Shown here: positions 36,449-47,725 of the stretch, piece by piece
Layout: every line of letters begins with the position of its first letter
Position numbering within the stretch: the stretch's first letter is position 1
Assembly: GCA_003290165.1 (NCBI GenBank)
Contig: QNQO01010750.1
Coordinates: forward strand, 1-64,000
Reading direction: 5' to 3'
Source: Berberis thunbergii
Taxonomy: Eukaryota; Streptophyta; Magnoliopsida; Ranunculales; Berberidaceae
DNA length: 64,000 nucleotides
Notes under the pieces: generated by a model
Databases searched by the model: none
Seen by the model: only the letters and a program-made list of their open reading frames with translations
Told to the model about the DNA's origin: nothing
Made by a program: the position numbers and the translations under genes

Positions 36449-38155
36449 TCTCCGTCTCTTGGAGTGAAGGATGGTATGTTGCTTGCATAAGAAGATGGAG
36501 TGAAGGATTGTTGTGTTCTTTCGATTTTGCTATGTTTTAGGGCAATAACAAGAGCAAGAAGGAGACGAGCAAGAGGTCGAGCAGAGAGAGGCGAGAGAGA
36601 AGGAGATGAGAGGCGAGCTCTGTGGTTTAGTGTACTGAATGGGGGAGAGGAGAGAAAGTCGCGAAGTACAAAAAACATTTGGGAGAGCGCCAAAACGCCC
36701 GCCAGATTTCTATAGCGTTATTTTTCATTTTCTAAGTCATTCAAATTTTACTTTTTATAGCACATTTATAAAAAACGCTATTGGCACATGCTATCAATGA
36801 GCATTTGTGTTGTAGTGTACAATAAATATGATCTCAAGAAGGGATATCATCCACTGAGAATGTTGACTTCATTCACCACAGTACTTCTTAATTCACCCTC
36901 CACACTTCGGCCATATTTTCCTAAAGACCTTGTAATGGAGTTGAAGATAAGAAATGATAACGATAAACAAAACTTTTGAGAAAGTTAGAGGTCTTTTAAG
37001 ATAAGTGTAAGATGACTTCAAAGCTTGACTCAACTCCTTCGTTTGTGAGAATCCAATTTTCTTATTGATTGTAAGAAAGTACTACTTCTATTTTTTTTTC
37101 TCTATATCAAATGGCATTAGATCTTGAGGCTCTTTGTAAATTCTTTTGATACTATGGAGTATAATATTCCATGATAACTTTTTTTTTTCTTTTTCTTTGA
37201 TAATTCATCCCCAACATTTCTCAAAAGTAAAGCACACGGTAGACATAATTGGGTAATTAGTGGGTTGAATTGGTGGTTAGTGGGCTAAATAATAAAATGC
37301 TGACATAACAGGCTTGAAACTAGTTTCAAGAGTGAACAACAAAGAGGGTAGGCTACAAGGCTAAAACTAGACAAGAAAAACCTATATTCATTTCTCTAAA
37401 TTAATATGGGTTTTATGCCTTGGATAAACTTCAGAACATGTTGTAGTGGTATAATTCAACTTTGATGTTTTATTCTCAGTTTTTGACAGAAACAAAAATA
37501 TAGAGATCATGCAACGAGATAATGTCGGACTCAAGAAATTCAGAATTAGCGTAGAACCGTCAAAAAGAAGAAATGCTAGAAATCTCACAGAATTTAAGTC
37601 TCCACTATTATTCTCATGTTCACTGGATAACTAATCCACTTTTTCAAGTTTAAACAAGAACATTGAAGCTAAAACACAACTCTCAATGCAAACTCTTAGA
37701 AAATGGCTAACTTATGAATAGTACAAACTATTATCTAATATTGACAAACTACTAACTTTCAAAGTTTCAAATCTTACACTCTGAAGCATTCTCAACTAGA
37801 TTGACGGAAACGAATCTCATCATGGATAAGTACTTGGGTTACAAAGACCAAAAAACAATTTTTTTAATTGACTAGATAATTAGACAACCCATTTTCAAAT
37901 GATACATAAGTTTTGAAATATCTCCCCCCAAATCTAAATCAAACATTGTCCTCAATGTTCTAAAATAAGACACCATGGGTCGAACTTGAACAAAAGAGAT
38001 ACAATAATAAGTAGAAATGGAAAGGTTTTACCATTAAACGACATTAATGATCAAATGAATTTTGTTAAGATCCAAAAGTAGGCTCCAATCAAATCATAGT
38101 CAAGAGATTTATTTTTAAAAATTCAATTGTTTAATATATACACTAAAATCTTAGT

Positions 38156-39400
38156 CTAATAATAAATTAAACAATAACAACCTAAAAATTTGTGGGTCAT
38201 ACCAAACAGGTGTATATGGGACAATAAAATGCAATTGGTTTGACATGCCCATAAGTGAACCCAAGGAAACTTCTCAAGATGAAATTCTAATTTGAGCTTA
38301 GAAAATGTTTCCTCAAAAGAATGATACAAGTTCAATTTGTTAAAAGGAGCAAAATCAATTTGGTGTTCTATGAGAGGCCATGGGTTAGGCATGGATAGGT
38401 CATCGACCTCTTTAAGTTCATCACAATTTGTTTTACATTTTCAAAATAATCCTCCAAGATTTTTGAAATATGCAATTCAAGTCTAAACTCGGGGAACTTC
38501 CTAATACTGGGGAGAATGTTAACAAATTCTTTAGGTTTCACTTTTGTATTGGACATAGATGCTCCATCAATGTTCAAAATATCACAAGAGTCACATGGCA
38601 ATTCAATTGGATAATCATTTATGTCAACATCTTGTGTGTACATAGGATCTACATTAATAAGCACATAGTTAGGTATAGAATCATCATGGCTAATTTCATC
38701 TTGAACACAACACTCATGATTCACCCACAATCCTTTCTCCTCACAATGTCTCAAATGTTTTATCCACTCATCTTTTTCTACCTAGGGAGTTTGAGGAGTT
38801 GATATAGGTATATCAATATGGGACAATTCATCAGATGTCTCACTCTTCTCTAATAGATTTTCTTCACATTCATCAATGCATCATTTTGAAGCCTTAAATC
38901 CCAAATCTCAGCAGAAAGTTTGTCAGTGGCCTGCTAACGTTGTTCTGTCTCTCGTATGGATTGACTTAAGGATTCCATATATTGATCTAGCCTCTGTTGG
39001 AATAAGGGAGAAATGTTAGTTTTCTCCCATAAGCTAATTGAATATGAAGATGATATGGATTGCATATTTTGCATGACGCAGTATGGATTGGTTTCTACCG
39101 AATGCATTGTAGAACAACTAAGATAATGCTCATTGTTATTCACATATTGGGGATCAAAGGATGGTGTAGGCCTAAAGGGTTCACAACCCCAATTGGGTTG
39201 ATGTTGATTCCAAAGTGATTGGTTTCCATATCCATTTTGTGAAAAATGATTGGTATAATCAAAACTTCATTCAAGGGATGACCTTGGTTTACTAAGGCAA
39301 AGTAATTTACCACGACATTGTCATGATCTTTCCAATGAAAATTCATAAATGTATGGTTCCTAACACAAGAGATACTCCTTGACACTGAACTTGAATCAAT
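38156..39400 (-). pseudogene. gag-like remnants of the inner retroelement
   Basis: Minus-strand frames at 39140-39385, 38934-39143, 38368-38754 and 38156-38392 appear to be parts of one broken protein. One holds the composition ININPIGVVNPLGLHHP and then LFQQRLDQYMESLSQSI, reminiscent of the Asn/Pro-rich region upstream of zinc knuckles in plant retroelement gag proteins. The acidic block at 38400-38754 has no domain I can name. No reverse transcriptase or integrase motif follows, which supports a non-autonomous element. Confidence 0.5.
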
Positions 39401-41236
39401 CTGGATTGGAATTTTTTTTAATTAACTTAAATCTGATGCAACCTAAGATGATATGACCTAAACTAAATGTAATATGCTAATGCACCTAAAAGGAGACACT
39501 AACCATGACATACAAACAATGTTCAATCAATTCCTATCCATCCATCTAGCAAACAACAAGTTGATTATCTTCAATTAAGTGTAAGGGATGATCGATTTTT
39601 AAAACCCAATCTAATTAAAGTGGAAAATGATTTTGAGCATCTCAAAATCAATTCTCACCCTAGTTAGATTTCCCATATGTCTTGTAAGTAAGTAAGATGT
39701 AGCTTATTACGTAAAAATTCCCTAGACCACCACACTTGGCAGAGATACGTTCTAGCCAGATTTTACTTTGTTTGGTGTACTAGAACTAGCTAAGCCTTTA
39801 AAGGGCGTCTTTAAGTTCAGATGATTTCTTACAATTTTCAGCTACAACTTAAATACTTTCAAGAACCCCTGTGTTCCTAATCAAAATAAGATTAGACTTG
39901 TGAGAAACCTCGTCGAAGCATCACTCTCTATGCGAAAAGGTCAGAAATGACAGTGCAGTCACAATGGTCTTTACCGGCGTTGACCAATTAGCAATAGAAC
40001 AGTCTTACTTCGAAAGAGTTTGATCACAGTCTATTCCTTTGCTGAGGTCATATGAACATTGTTCTAATTGGCTCTAGTTATCAGAGTTCATTTTCTTAAA
40101 TTTGACAAAATTTGAACGTGAATTGGAGTGATGAGGTGGGTGATCAAGTCTCACTCAGTTGCAAATAGTCGCTCTTACGTAATTTAGCACAGTTTGATAT
40201 CTTGCAAAAATTTAAACACTAATTTTTTTTTCCAAAAAACACTTCTTGCAGGAGATTCGAAGTGGGTTAAGAGAGGTAGCGCACTTTGCTTTCGGTTGTA
40301 CTTTAGACCCTGTTTTATCTATTACAACTTAATAGTATATATTTAAGTCCTCCCAATCACTTAAAAAAAACAAAAAATGTCTTAATTATGATCCAAGTGT
40401 CTTCCATTATTCACTAAGTTCACCAAAGCTCTTTTCCAGGTATCCTTTTTGCAAACCCTAAAAACTATAACATAAGAGAATGGTTAATGACTTCAAAAAC
40501 AAAGTATAGAACCAAAATTTTAAAAATCATTCAAGTTTGGCAAAACAGTGCATTGCTGAAAATTTCCAGAACTGATGATCGACTTTGAAAAATTGTGCAG
40601 GGTTCAATACTTGATGAAATTCAAATATAGAAATTCTCAAGGATTTCTAACTAACCAAAATTTTATTAGAAAAATATTAAAAATTCATTTGGATGCCAGA
40701 AAGTAGTGCAAAGTTGAAGTGAACAAAACATTGTCTAGATAGTGTATCTGCTATGAAAATTCAAATTTTGTTTCAACCAGTTATCCAAATTGATATCCAA
40801 AATATGATCTAGAAACTAGACAAGATATAGAGCAATTTAGAATTTGGAAACAGTAAAAAACAACTCTCAATCACTAGAAACATGTGTCCAAACATCAGTC
40901 ATTTGCAGTAGACAAATTCCAACATAGGTAGTCCAAGTTCAAAAATTTGTTTCTCACTAACCTTTAGTCCAATGAACAAATGGAAAGTTGCCCATGAAAG
41001 TTAAGATCATGCATATTTAACAAAAAAATTGAAAAACATAAAACAACAAAAGGTAGATACTCCAAAAAATGCAAACATAAAGATGTTCAAAATTTGCAGA
41101 CTATAATATGTCATCAAAACAATGAAAATGCACCTAAACTATGAAATGAACCTAAACTAAACTAGTGATATGCATTAAAAATTGATTTTAAAACTAATTT
41201 ACATTGTTCTCCAGGGCAACGACGCCAAAAACTTGA
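39400..41236. other. Internal non-coding part of the inner retroelement
   Basis: No domain or long frame could be recognised between the gag-like remnants and the 5' LTR. Homology to the retroelement is inferred from position only. Confidence 0.5.
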
Positions 41237-42612
41237 TCGATCTCAAATTATATAGCAAGCGCACGATTATCTATTGAGTTAGATAACGACAAGTATGGGT
41301 CGAATCCCTCAAGAAGAGCTATAAAATTTGAAAAACTAATCTTTAAATCTCTTTTGAAACTTAATCTAGTTATAAAAGATGTGATTGGTGAAGTGTTTGA
41401 AATAAAAATGCAAGGTAAAACCTAAATATGAGGGCTTTGCGTTTACCATCATGCGTAGATGGCACCATTAGGCTACTCTTAGATTAATCTTTTCCAAATT
41501 TATTAACACATCCTAAAGTAGATTCTCATCTCACCTTAAGATGGAAAATATGGCATCATGAGCAAATTGATTAAACCTTATGTATATTTGTAAATTAAAA
41601 ATCAAATGTGGATTTAGAAGCATACGATGAATCCAAACTTAAATGAAACACCAAATATCTAGCAAATCCCAATGAAACTTAGACTAATAATATGTAAAAT
41701 ATTGTAAGGAGCTTGTTAGAGAAATTGCAAGTATAAAAACTTATCTAATGTTGAGCTTAGAAGTAGAAGAAGAAAGCATGAATTCAATTCATATAATGAA
41801 ACACAAAACATCTAACTTATCTCATAGATTCATGACACAACCAAACTACAAGACCAATCTAACTACACATGATTATCTAATACATGAAAATGAAAATAAC
41901 TAATCTAAAAGCGAGCCCTCTTGGAGCTATCCTCCCATGGGCTCACCCACACCCTAAGGTGGGATACTAGCTAAACATGGTAAGTTTTTTTTTTATACCA
42001 AACTTCACTTATTTCTCTCTAAACAACAACTACTTCAATTTTTCTCTCTTCAAAGTGTTTTTAAAAGTATATCCTCTCAAGTATTTCCATATGTGGGGTA
42101 ATTATAGATGAAGAAGGGTGATACTTATGTGTAGAGATAATGGGGTGGAAGGTGGAGTGTTGTAGTGAAATAAGGAAGAGTGTTTGAGTATACAATGATG
42201 AAGTAAATATATGGAAGAGTGTAAAAGTGAAATAAGGTGGAGTGTAAAAGTGATGGAGTACAAATGTAAGAATGGATAGTGGAGTTTGTAGAGATTCTTT
42301 GGCTATGATGAGATTTCCATGTGGATGTCCAAATCTTCAAGTAGATTTCCTCAAGATCCGTAGATGTTGATACTTTGTAGGCTTGACTTAATGGGTTTTG
42401 GGCTTGAAGATCTTTAGTTTTTGACAATGCATGTGTGAACTTTCAATGGGCTTTTTAGTTGTTGAACTTAGCCTTATTATGCAACTTTGTGTATGATTTG
42501 AGATTAGTGTTTGATTTTCTACAAAATACACGTAATGAGATATTTTGTTAGATATTGGGACATAACAAATATAGAATTAAGGGCTTAAAATGTATAATTT
42601 ATAAGGCTATTA
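41237..42612 (-). repeat. 5' LTR of the inner retroelement
   Basis: Partner of 27469-28863. An open minus-strand frame inside it (42125-42427) is low-complexity and not treated as a gene. Confidence 0.9.
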
Positions 42613-42619
42613 GATGATT

Positions 42620-43335
42620 ACCAGATTTTGAAACTCAGCCCCATAATTTGGCGCCGACTGTCCAATACTTTGCTTCAAATGGTGCCACCTGAACCATCAT
42701 TCATTTTCAAACCCAATAGGATATAGAGTTTCTTTTGCATGGCGCGCTTAAACTTCTTCCACGTAATATTTGAAGTGTTGTTTCATCTCTGATTTGCCTT
42801 CCACCATATAACATGTTTGGTCAACTTTAACACACCTAAGTTTATATTCTGGTGATTATTATATTGATAGATTGTATAACAACTCTCCAATTGAACCATC
42901 CAATTATCCAACTTCTCAGCATTAATAGCACTATCAAATGTTGGGATGTCTATTTTCACATTAATCTTAAGACTCTCTATGAAAGCTTTGGATTGACATT
43001 TCTGCATTGGTTCTTGTTGCTGGAATTCACATAATCTACTCGTTGTAGTCTTCATTTTCTCCACTAGAATCTTCCTCACTACTATTATAATTCGCCTTCT
43101 TCGGCATGGTACGATCCTTTTTAGAGGATGTTGCAATTTTTGATGTCTCCATATAGGGATCTTGAGTCATCTCTCGAGCTTTACTTGTTGATGCTTCCAC
43201 CAACTTGGTAGCCAGTGTATTCAAGTTCTCTATTTGCTCATCCAAACATGCAATCCGTGCATCGGTTTTGTCTTCTGCCATCACTTTTAGCTTCTCGACA
43301 GATGCAACTAGAGTATCACTTCCTTGTTCAAACAT
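42620..43335 (-). pseudogene. gag fragment (N-terminal half) of the outer Ty3 element
   Basis: The minus strand from 43335 begins MFEQGSDTLVASVEKLKVMA with coiled-coil character, then an acidic Ser/Glu-rich stretch. After a frame change it continues IDIPTFDSAINAEKLDNWM and VQLESCYTIYQ, the start of a Ty3 capsid domain. It runs into the nested LTR at 42612. Two frames are needed, so it is decayed. Confidence 0.75.
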
Positions 43336-43474
43336 TGTAATTTCTTCATCTTCTTGTTTAGTCGTAGTTCTTTCTCCAAAGTTAACGGTGATACAAGTTC
43401 TCTATCTGAAACCTTGAGTTGTCTGTGAGCTGAGACCATAAACCACAAGAAAACTAGAAATTTCTTGTTTTGAT

Positions 43475-43868
43475 GCCACTAGTTCAAAGGTTTCTCATAG
43501 AAAACACTACTAATCAAGAACTAAAAAGAAACTAAAGGAAATGAAAGACATTGTTCTAGAAAAGAAAACAAGTGAAACTTGTTTATTAATTGATTCCAAT
43601 TCCAATTGAATACATGAGGTACCTAATTTATAGGTTGACTAGAAAAAAATGAGTTGAATGTGAACCACTGAAAATGCATGTGGTACAATCCTCCATGTTC
43701 ATAAACCTAAACTTGAGAGATTCAAGGATCACCGAAAACAAATGTGGCAGAATCCTCCATGTGCATTATGATCTAAACATGGGGTATACATGAGGATCAC
43801 CGAAAGGCTATGTGGTAGAATCCTTCAAGTACACAATAATGATAATACTGGATGATCCACCTGGATCA
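43475..43868 (-). repeat. 5' LTR of the outer Ty3/gypsy element
   Basis: Partner of the LTR at 24789-25174, followed on the minus strand by a primer-binding-site-like TGGCATCAAAAC. Visible differences between the two LTRs are numerous, which points to an old insertion. Confidence 0.8.
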
Positions 43869-43939
43869 TGATCAATATATTTTGAGTGGTATCCCACTGG
43901 CCGAGCCTAGCCTTTAATTTGAACCTAGAGGGCGTTATA

Positions 43940-44060
43940 TATATATGCTGAGTACATCACACGTTACCATATTTATCGGGATGCAACAATTCACTATCAA
44001 CTGCAATGTGATTTAGTACAACACATTTGGGATCACTTTTGCTCTTTGTGATTTTTTACT
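43940..44060 (+). pseudogene. Harbinger transposase-like C-terminal fragment
   Basis: The plus strand reads IYRDATIHYQLQCDLVQHIW and soon a stop, matching the RDRETHxQLQxDLVEHIW end of plant PIF/Harbinger transposases. It lies on the far side of the 19-kb LTR insertion from the N-terminal fragment and on the same strand. The central catalytic DDE region is missing, so a deletion accompanied or preceded the retroelement insertion. Confidence 0.6.
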
Positions 44061-45109
44061 TTCATGTATTTCAGGTCATATCTATTTAAGTTGTTAGAAA
44101 TAAGTATTATCTATTTAAGTTATTAGAATTATGTTTTATCCATTTAAGTTACTAGAATTTTGTTTTCTCTATTTAAATTATTTATTTTTCTTTTGTTAGC
44201 TAAGTTTAAGATAAAAAAATACACATGTTTGAAGATTAATATTAATTCGTCAAACTTAATCCTTCACTAAAAATAATAAATACAAAGAGGGTACAAATTT
44301 TTTTTCCTCAAGTTACATTTGCATTTCCATACCCTTTAGTTAGCATGATTCCTCATAATATTCATTTTCAGTCAAGCGTGCTCCTCATCATCTTGAAATC
44401 CACGTACTCCATGGTCATTATTTGATGTTTGCCTTCATCCTGGCAATTTCATCATTTTGTTCTTACATTTGAATATATTTTACCAAATCTTCTCTTTCAT
44501 TCAACATTGGATCAAGTTTATGTTGTTCAATCTATTTTTTTTTCTTATGATCCTCATCATACTTGAATTGCTATGTTGAGTTGATGTATAAGGTTTGTTG
44601 ACATTTGGCTATGTTATATTTTTTTTTTTTACTGCGATTTCCTATTTTGTTCCACCTTTTTGAGACTTAGCCGACAATGCATTTCTCCCCTTACCTTTGG
44701 TTTCTTTTCTTGCAGTTTGTTTAGCAATTATTCTTATCAGGGGATGAGTTTCATTACTTGAAGGAAAATTTTCATTGCTAGGGTGATCGTATCACCAACA
44801 AAAACTCATTCATCAGATTGATCCTCTAAACCTATGAAATCATCGAAGATCTTAGCCTTAGAAGCAATCTTTTTACTCCACTTGATGAAGAGGAAATGTT
44901 AGGTTAAGAGCATGTTTAGACCAAACCTAGAGAAGCGGTACATATAACTTCAACTCGCAAGGGTCTGTTATTGGCGTTCACCAAATTTCTTTCTTGAGCT
45001 AGTAACTGTGAAATTGAACCTTGCTGACTTCAACAATTTTGGGTAAATGTGACCCCATTTGAACATCGTATGCATATCTTCTTGAAAAATTTCTCAGCTA
45101 AAATACTTT

Positions 45110-45862
45110 GTGAAAATACAACACTTTTTCATTTGATTGTAAAAACTAAGACAAAATTTATGATGTAAAGACTATGAAATATGCAGTAATTAGCGGATCC
45201 ATTCCATTAGCAACACTAAGGTTTAGTTGTTCATTTTGCAATAATCTTCTTCCATGTTTTGAGTCTATTTTCTAATGATACATAGTCCATTCTTCATTTT
45301 GTCATTGTAGATTTGACTTGCACACTAGTAGATAGTCTTTTGCTTCAGGTTGGTTCCCGTTACGCCATCTCCAGACACTCTTATGAATGCATCACGCAAC
45401 GTATTATCTTCCGTGTTGATATAAGGAACACCATTTACAACATCAAAACTTTCATCTTCTTCAACTTCAACAAGTGAGAGAGACACTTTTAGACCTCGAC
45501 CCTCCTTGAGTTCCTCTATTTCCTCCCATTTGGGTTGAAGGATTTTGTGGTTGAAAATGAGACTGAAAATGTTGGCGTTGAAAATATTGGTTTGGGAGTA
45601 TTTGTGATTGGAAGTACAGATTTTTGAATGGTTGTGATTGAGATGACATTTGAGATAATAAACTTTGAGAAAGAAATTGTGATTTAATATTTTGGGTTTG
45701 AGGAATTTCATGAAATTGATATCCACCTTGTGAAAAAAAATCTTCGGACCTCGGATTGTGCTTGACTAAAATAAGGCAATTGGAACTAGAATCATCGAGC
45801 TCAAATGGAGATCCATCATTTTCTCTTAAGTTTAAATTGGTGATATTGCTACTACGATCCAT
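45110..45862 (-). pseudogene. Harbinger-associated Myb/SANT-like protein remnant
   Basis: The minus strand starts MDRSSNITNLNLRENDGSPF, continues through a Gln/Ser/Asn-rich region, and after a frameshift gives RDAFIRVSGDGVTGTNLKQK. This recalls the plant PIF/Pong ORF1 motif (L-x-x-AW-x-x-V-S-x-D-x-x-x-GTNQ) of Myb-like proteins that partner the transposase. Further broken matches run to about 45110. It faces the transposase fragment on the opposite strand, as is usual for these elements. Confidence 0.55.
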
Positions 45863-47197
45863 AATTGTTTTGAAATAGAAGTATTTGAAAAATCTAGAGA
45901 TTGAAATGGAAATTTTGAATGTATAAATACAAGAAATAAAACTAAACAAAAATGAAAGATGAGATTGAATACGAAAGATGGAGAATATGGAAAAAAATTT
46001 GAGATTAAAATGTGGATTGTTGCTGTGGTGAAATTGAGCTTAAAAGAGTGGAAAACTAACCATTCTACTTCGTCAAAGCACTGAATTGCGAGCTTAGATT
46101 CTTCAGGTGAAATCAATGGCTAGAAAAATGGTGCCACGTAGGTTTAAAGTGAACTTGTGGCCTATGACAGGCCGCACGACCGCACAACTTATGATAGGTC
46201 GCACAGGTCATCATGCTGACCAATCCGCAAGCTTAGCTACAGAAAGGCCTGCGTGCGGCCTGATTCCGTATTGGACTTCCCACACAGTACTGTCATTGGC
46301 TTGATTGGCGAATCAAGCTTCCCTGTGTTTCAATAGGAAGCCTTGAACGGGCTCCAAAATAGGCCATCATGGATGCTCTGACATTGCATGCTTTGTGATG
46401 TTGGCTTTGACAAGTTAACTAGGTAATCCAGTTTGTCGTATGAATTCTTTGTGACTAATAGCAATGAAAATATTTTAGAATAAATAAAGGCTAGAATGAT
46501 CAAGTAACTAACTCAAGCTTTGCTGCAAATTCACTTGTATTGAAAACTCTCCCCTAATGCCTTGGCAATTGTTGTCATTTTCTTTGAGTTTTTGGACATG
46601 CAAAAAGCTTCAAGGAAAGGACTGATCATCTTCCATGGAAGCAAAGTTTTATGCTTTATATATGGAAAAAATAAAATAATTTATTCTTTGGTTATATCAT
46701 ATCTTTTCATTTCCCTATAAGTGAAAATATCTTACCCAATATACCATGTAGTCATTTGAACTTATACTTGAAATAGTTAGCCTAGGTCAACTACTTGAAT
46801 TTATCTTTTGGATTAAAGTTTAATAAGTATTACCTATATTAAAGAAATGTTAACTCATTTGGCCCTCATTAATTTATTGTTATTTCTCTTTGACCTTCGT
46901 TAGTTTTTATATTTCAGTCAAACACCCATGATTGTAAATTCAACCGCATTGACTAACAAATTTTATCTTATTTATTTTTAAAAAGACAAATTTACCTCTG
47001 AACGTGATTTTTCAAACTAAACAAATTTTTTTTAACAAATTACATCTTTTTTTTTTAATTTACCATCCCACCCTCTCTTTCTTTCTTTATTTTTTAATAC
47101 TATGTTTTTTTTAATTCCCGCCCACCCAGCTGCTCACTTTCTCATTTCTTTTTAATCTCTTTATCTCTGTTTTGAATGCCCTTTCTATCTCTCTTGT

Positions 47198-47533
47198 TTG
47201 GAAAGCAACAATGTCACAGCTCTGAGTGTACTGATTGAATGTCAATAGTAGCTTTTCCTCAATAAGTGTTCCTACTGAGACAAGATCATAAAAAATCACC
47301 AGCTTCTTAATGCCATAACCAGTTTAGATGCTCCCCAAAGAAGACCAGGCATCTCAATGCTGCGAACAAACTCTTCCAACTTTTTCATATCAGTTTCGTC
47401 ATCCCAAGATTTCACGTCAAAAAGAACTGGGGATTTGCTTTGACAGCTGCCTCCCTATCTGCTGCTGCCTTCTTGTCTTCTTCAGTCTCATTCCTAAAGA
47501 GATCCAAATCATCATCATCAGTAGCAGCCTCCA
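47198..47533 (-). pseudogene. eEF1B beta/delta subunit fragment inside the Pack-MULE
   Basis: On the minus strand frames give DDDDLDLFRNETEEDKKAAA, then a frame change to [20 protein letters not shown] and GLLWGASKL, then a gap and VSVGTLIEEKLLLTFNQYTQ with SCDIVAF at the end. This is the conserved C-terminal nucleotide-exchange region of plant eEF1B-beta, which recycles eEF1A during translation. No introns interrupt the ~330 bp, so it may derive from an exon-rich or cDNA-like source. Frameshifts and a loss between the last two blocks make it non-functional. Confidence 0.85.
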
Positions 47534-47725
47534 TCCTAATCACCTCAAACTCATTCAACAAAGCCAAACATGACGCTGACATCAACCTGGCGATGCCTTC
47601 GTCATCGTCCGCGCCAAGACCGCTGTCGAGTTCAATCCCGACATCGTCTCCTGCTCAAACATCCTTTCCGTCGCTATTCGTTATCTTGTCAACATGGTGG
47701 GCGGCCCCTTCTATCAGAGAGTGAG
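47533..47725 (+). pseudogene. Class III peroxidase fragment inside the Pack-MULE
   Basis: On the plus strand ILITSNSFNKAKHDADINLA is followed, after a frame change, by GDAFVIVRAKTAVEF and VSCSNILSVAIRYLVNMVGG then PFY. This reproduces a central stretch of plant secretory peroxidases (VLISS-x-x-FNKAERDADINLSLPGDAFDVVVRAKTAL, VSCSDILAVATRDLVTMVGGP). The distal and proximal heme-binding His residues are both outside the fragment. Confidence 0.85.

Larger units (their letters stand above)
29555..36817. mobile_element. CACTA (En/Spm) element, 7.26 kb, carrying fragments of several host genes
   Basis: The element starts CACTACAAAAAAAAAGCCC and ends ...GTGTTGTAGTG, complementary CACTAC termini, flanked by the perfect 3-bp duplication TAC (29552-29554 and 36818-36820). 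Dense subterminal repeats of the TATAGCG/CGCTATA type lie at 29575-29850 and 36710-36795. No TNP1/TNP2 transposase was found, so it is non-autonomous. The interior is a chain of captured host exons with splice sites: small HSP (+), then CASP-like, ACA Ca2+-ATPase, an unknown protein, REV1, DCD protein and receptor kinase (all -). It sits inside the inner LTR element. Confidence 0.95.
27469..42612 (-). mobile_element. Inner LTR retroelement with 1.4-kb LTRs, gag-like remnants only (LARD-like)
   Basis: Direct repeats 27469-28863 and 41237-42612 are about 1.38-kb LTRs. Read on the minus strand they begin TGATAGC (mutated to TAATAGC in the right copy). Next to the left LTR a purine tract, GGTTTTGGGGGATTT, fits a polypurine tract. 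Beside the right LTR lies TTTTTGGCGTCGTTGCCCTG, a sequence often found after the 5' LTR in plant Ty3 elements. Flanks CATGA (27464-27468) and GATGA (42613-42617) suggest an imperfect 5-bp target duplication. Internal DNA outside the CACTA insert is about 5.1 kb and shows no pol domain. It inserted into gag of the outer Ty3 element. Confidence 0.85.
24789..43868 (-). mobile_element. Ty3/gypsy LTR retrotransposon (outer), split by nested elements
   Basis: Related ~390-bp direct repeats at about 24789-25174 and 43475-43868 are the LTRs. Read on the minus strand they start TGATCCAGGTGGATCATCC. Next to the 5' LTR (right side) is TGGCATCAAAAC at about 43467-43478, a degenerate initiator-Met tRNA primer site. 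Coding order on the minus strand is gag, protease, reverse transcriptase start and integrase end, all decayed. Its gag is interrupted by a second LTR element (27469-42612), and a MITE sits at 26530-27003. The body without those inserts would be only about 3.5 kb, so much of pol is deleted. Confidence 0.85.
24049..46378. mobile_element. PIF/Harbinger element, interrupted by nested insertions
   Basis: The left terminus GAGCATCCTCAATAATG and the complement of the right terminus, GAGCATCCATGATGGCC, are inverted repeats of the type known for plant PIF/Harbinger elements. TAA (24046-24048) and TGA (46379-46381) flank them; PIF elements normally duplicate TWA, so one base appears mutated. Left of the insertion lies transposase-like sequence on the plus strand; to the right lie the transposase C-terminus and, on the minus strand, the Myb-like second protein. 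Without the LTR insertion (24789-43868) the element would be about 3.2 kb. All its coding parts are broken. Confidence 0.75.

Noticed and set aside
42125..42427. 100-residue minus-strand open frame in the inner LTR
   Set aside because: Low-complexity His/Ser/Thr/Tyr-rich reading of LTR sequence; the matching position in the other LTR does not keep it open.
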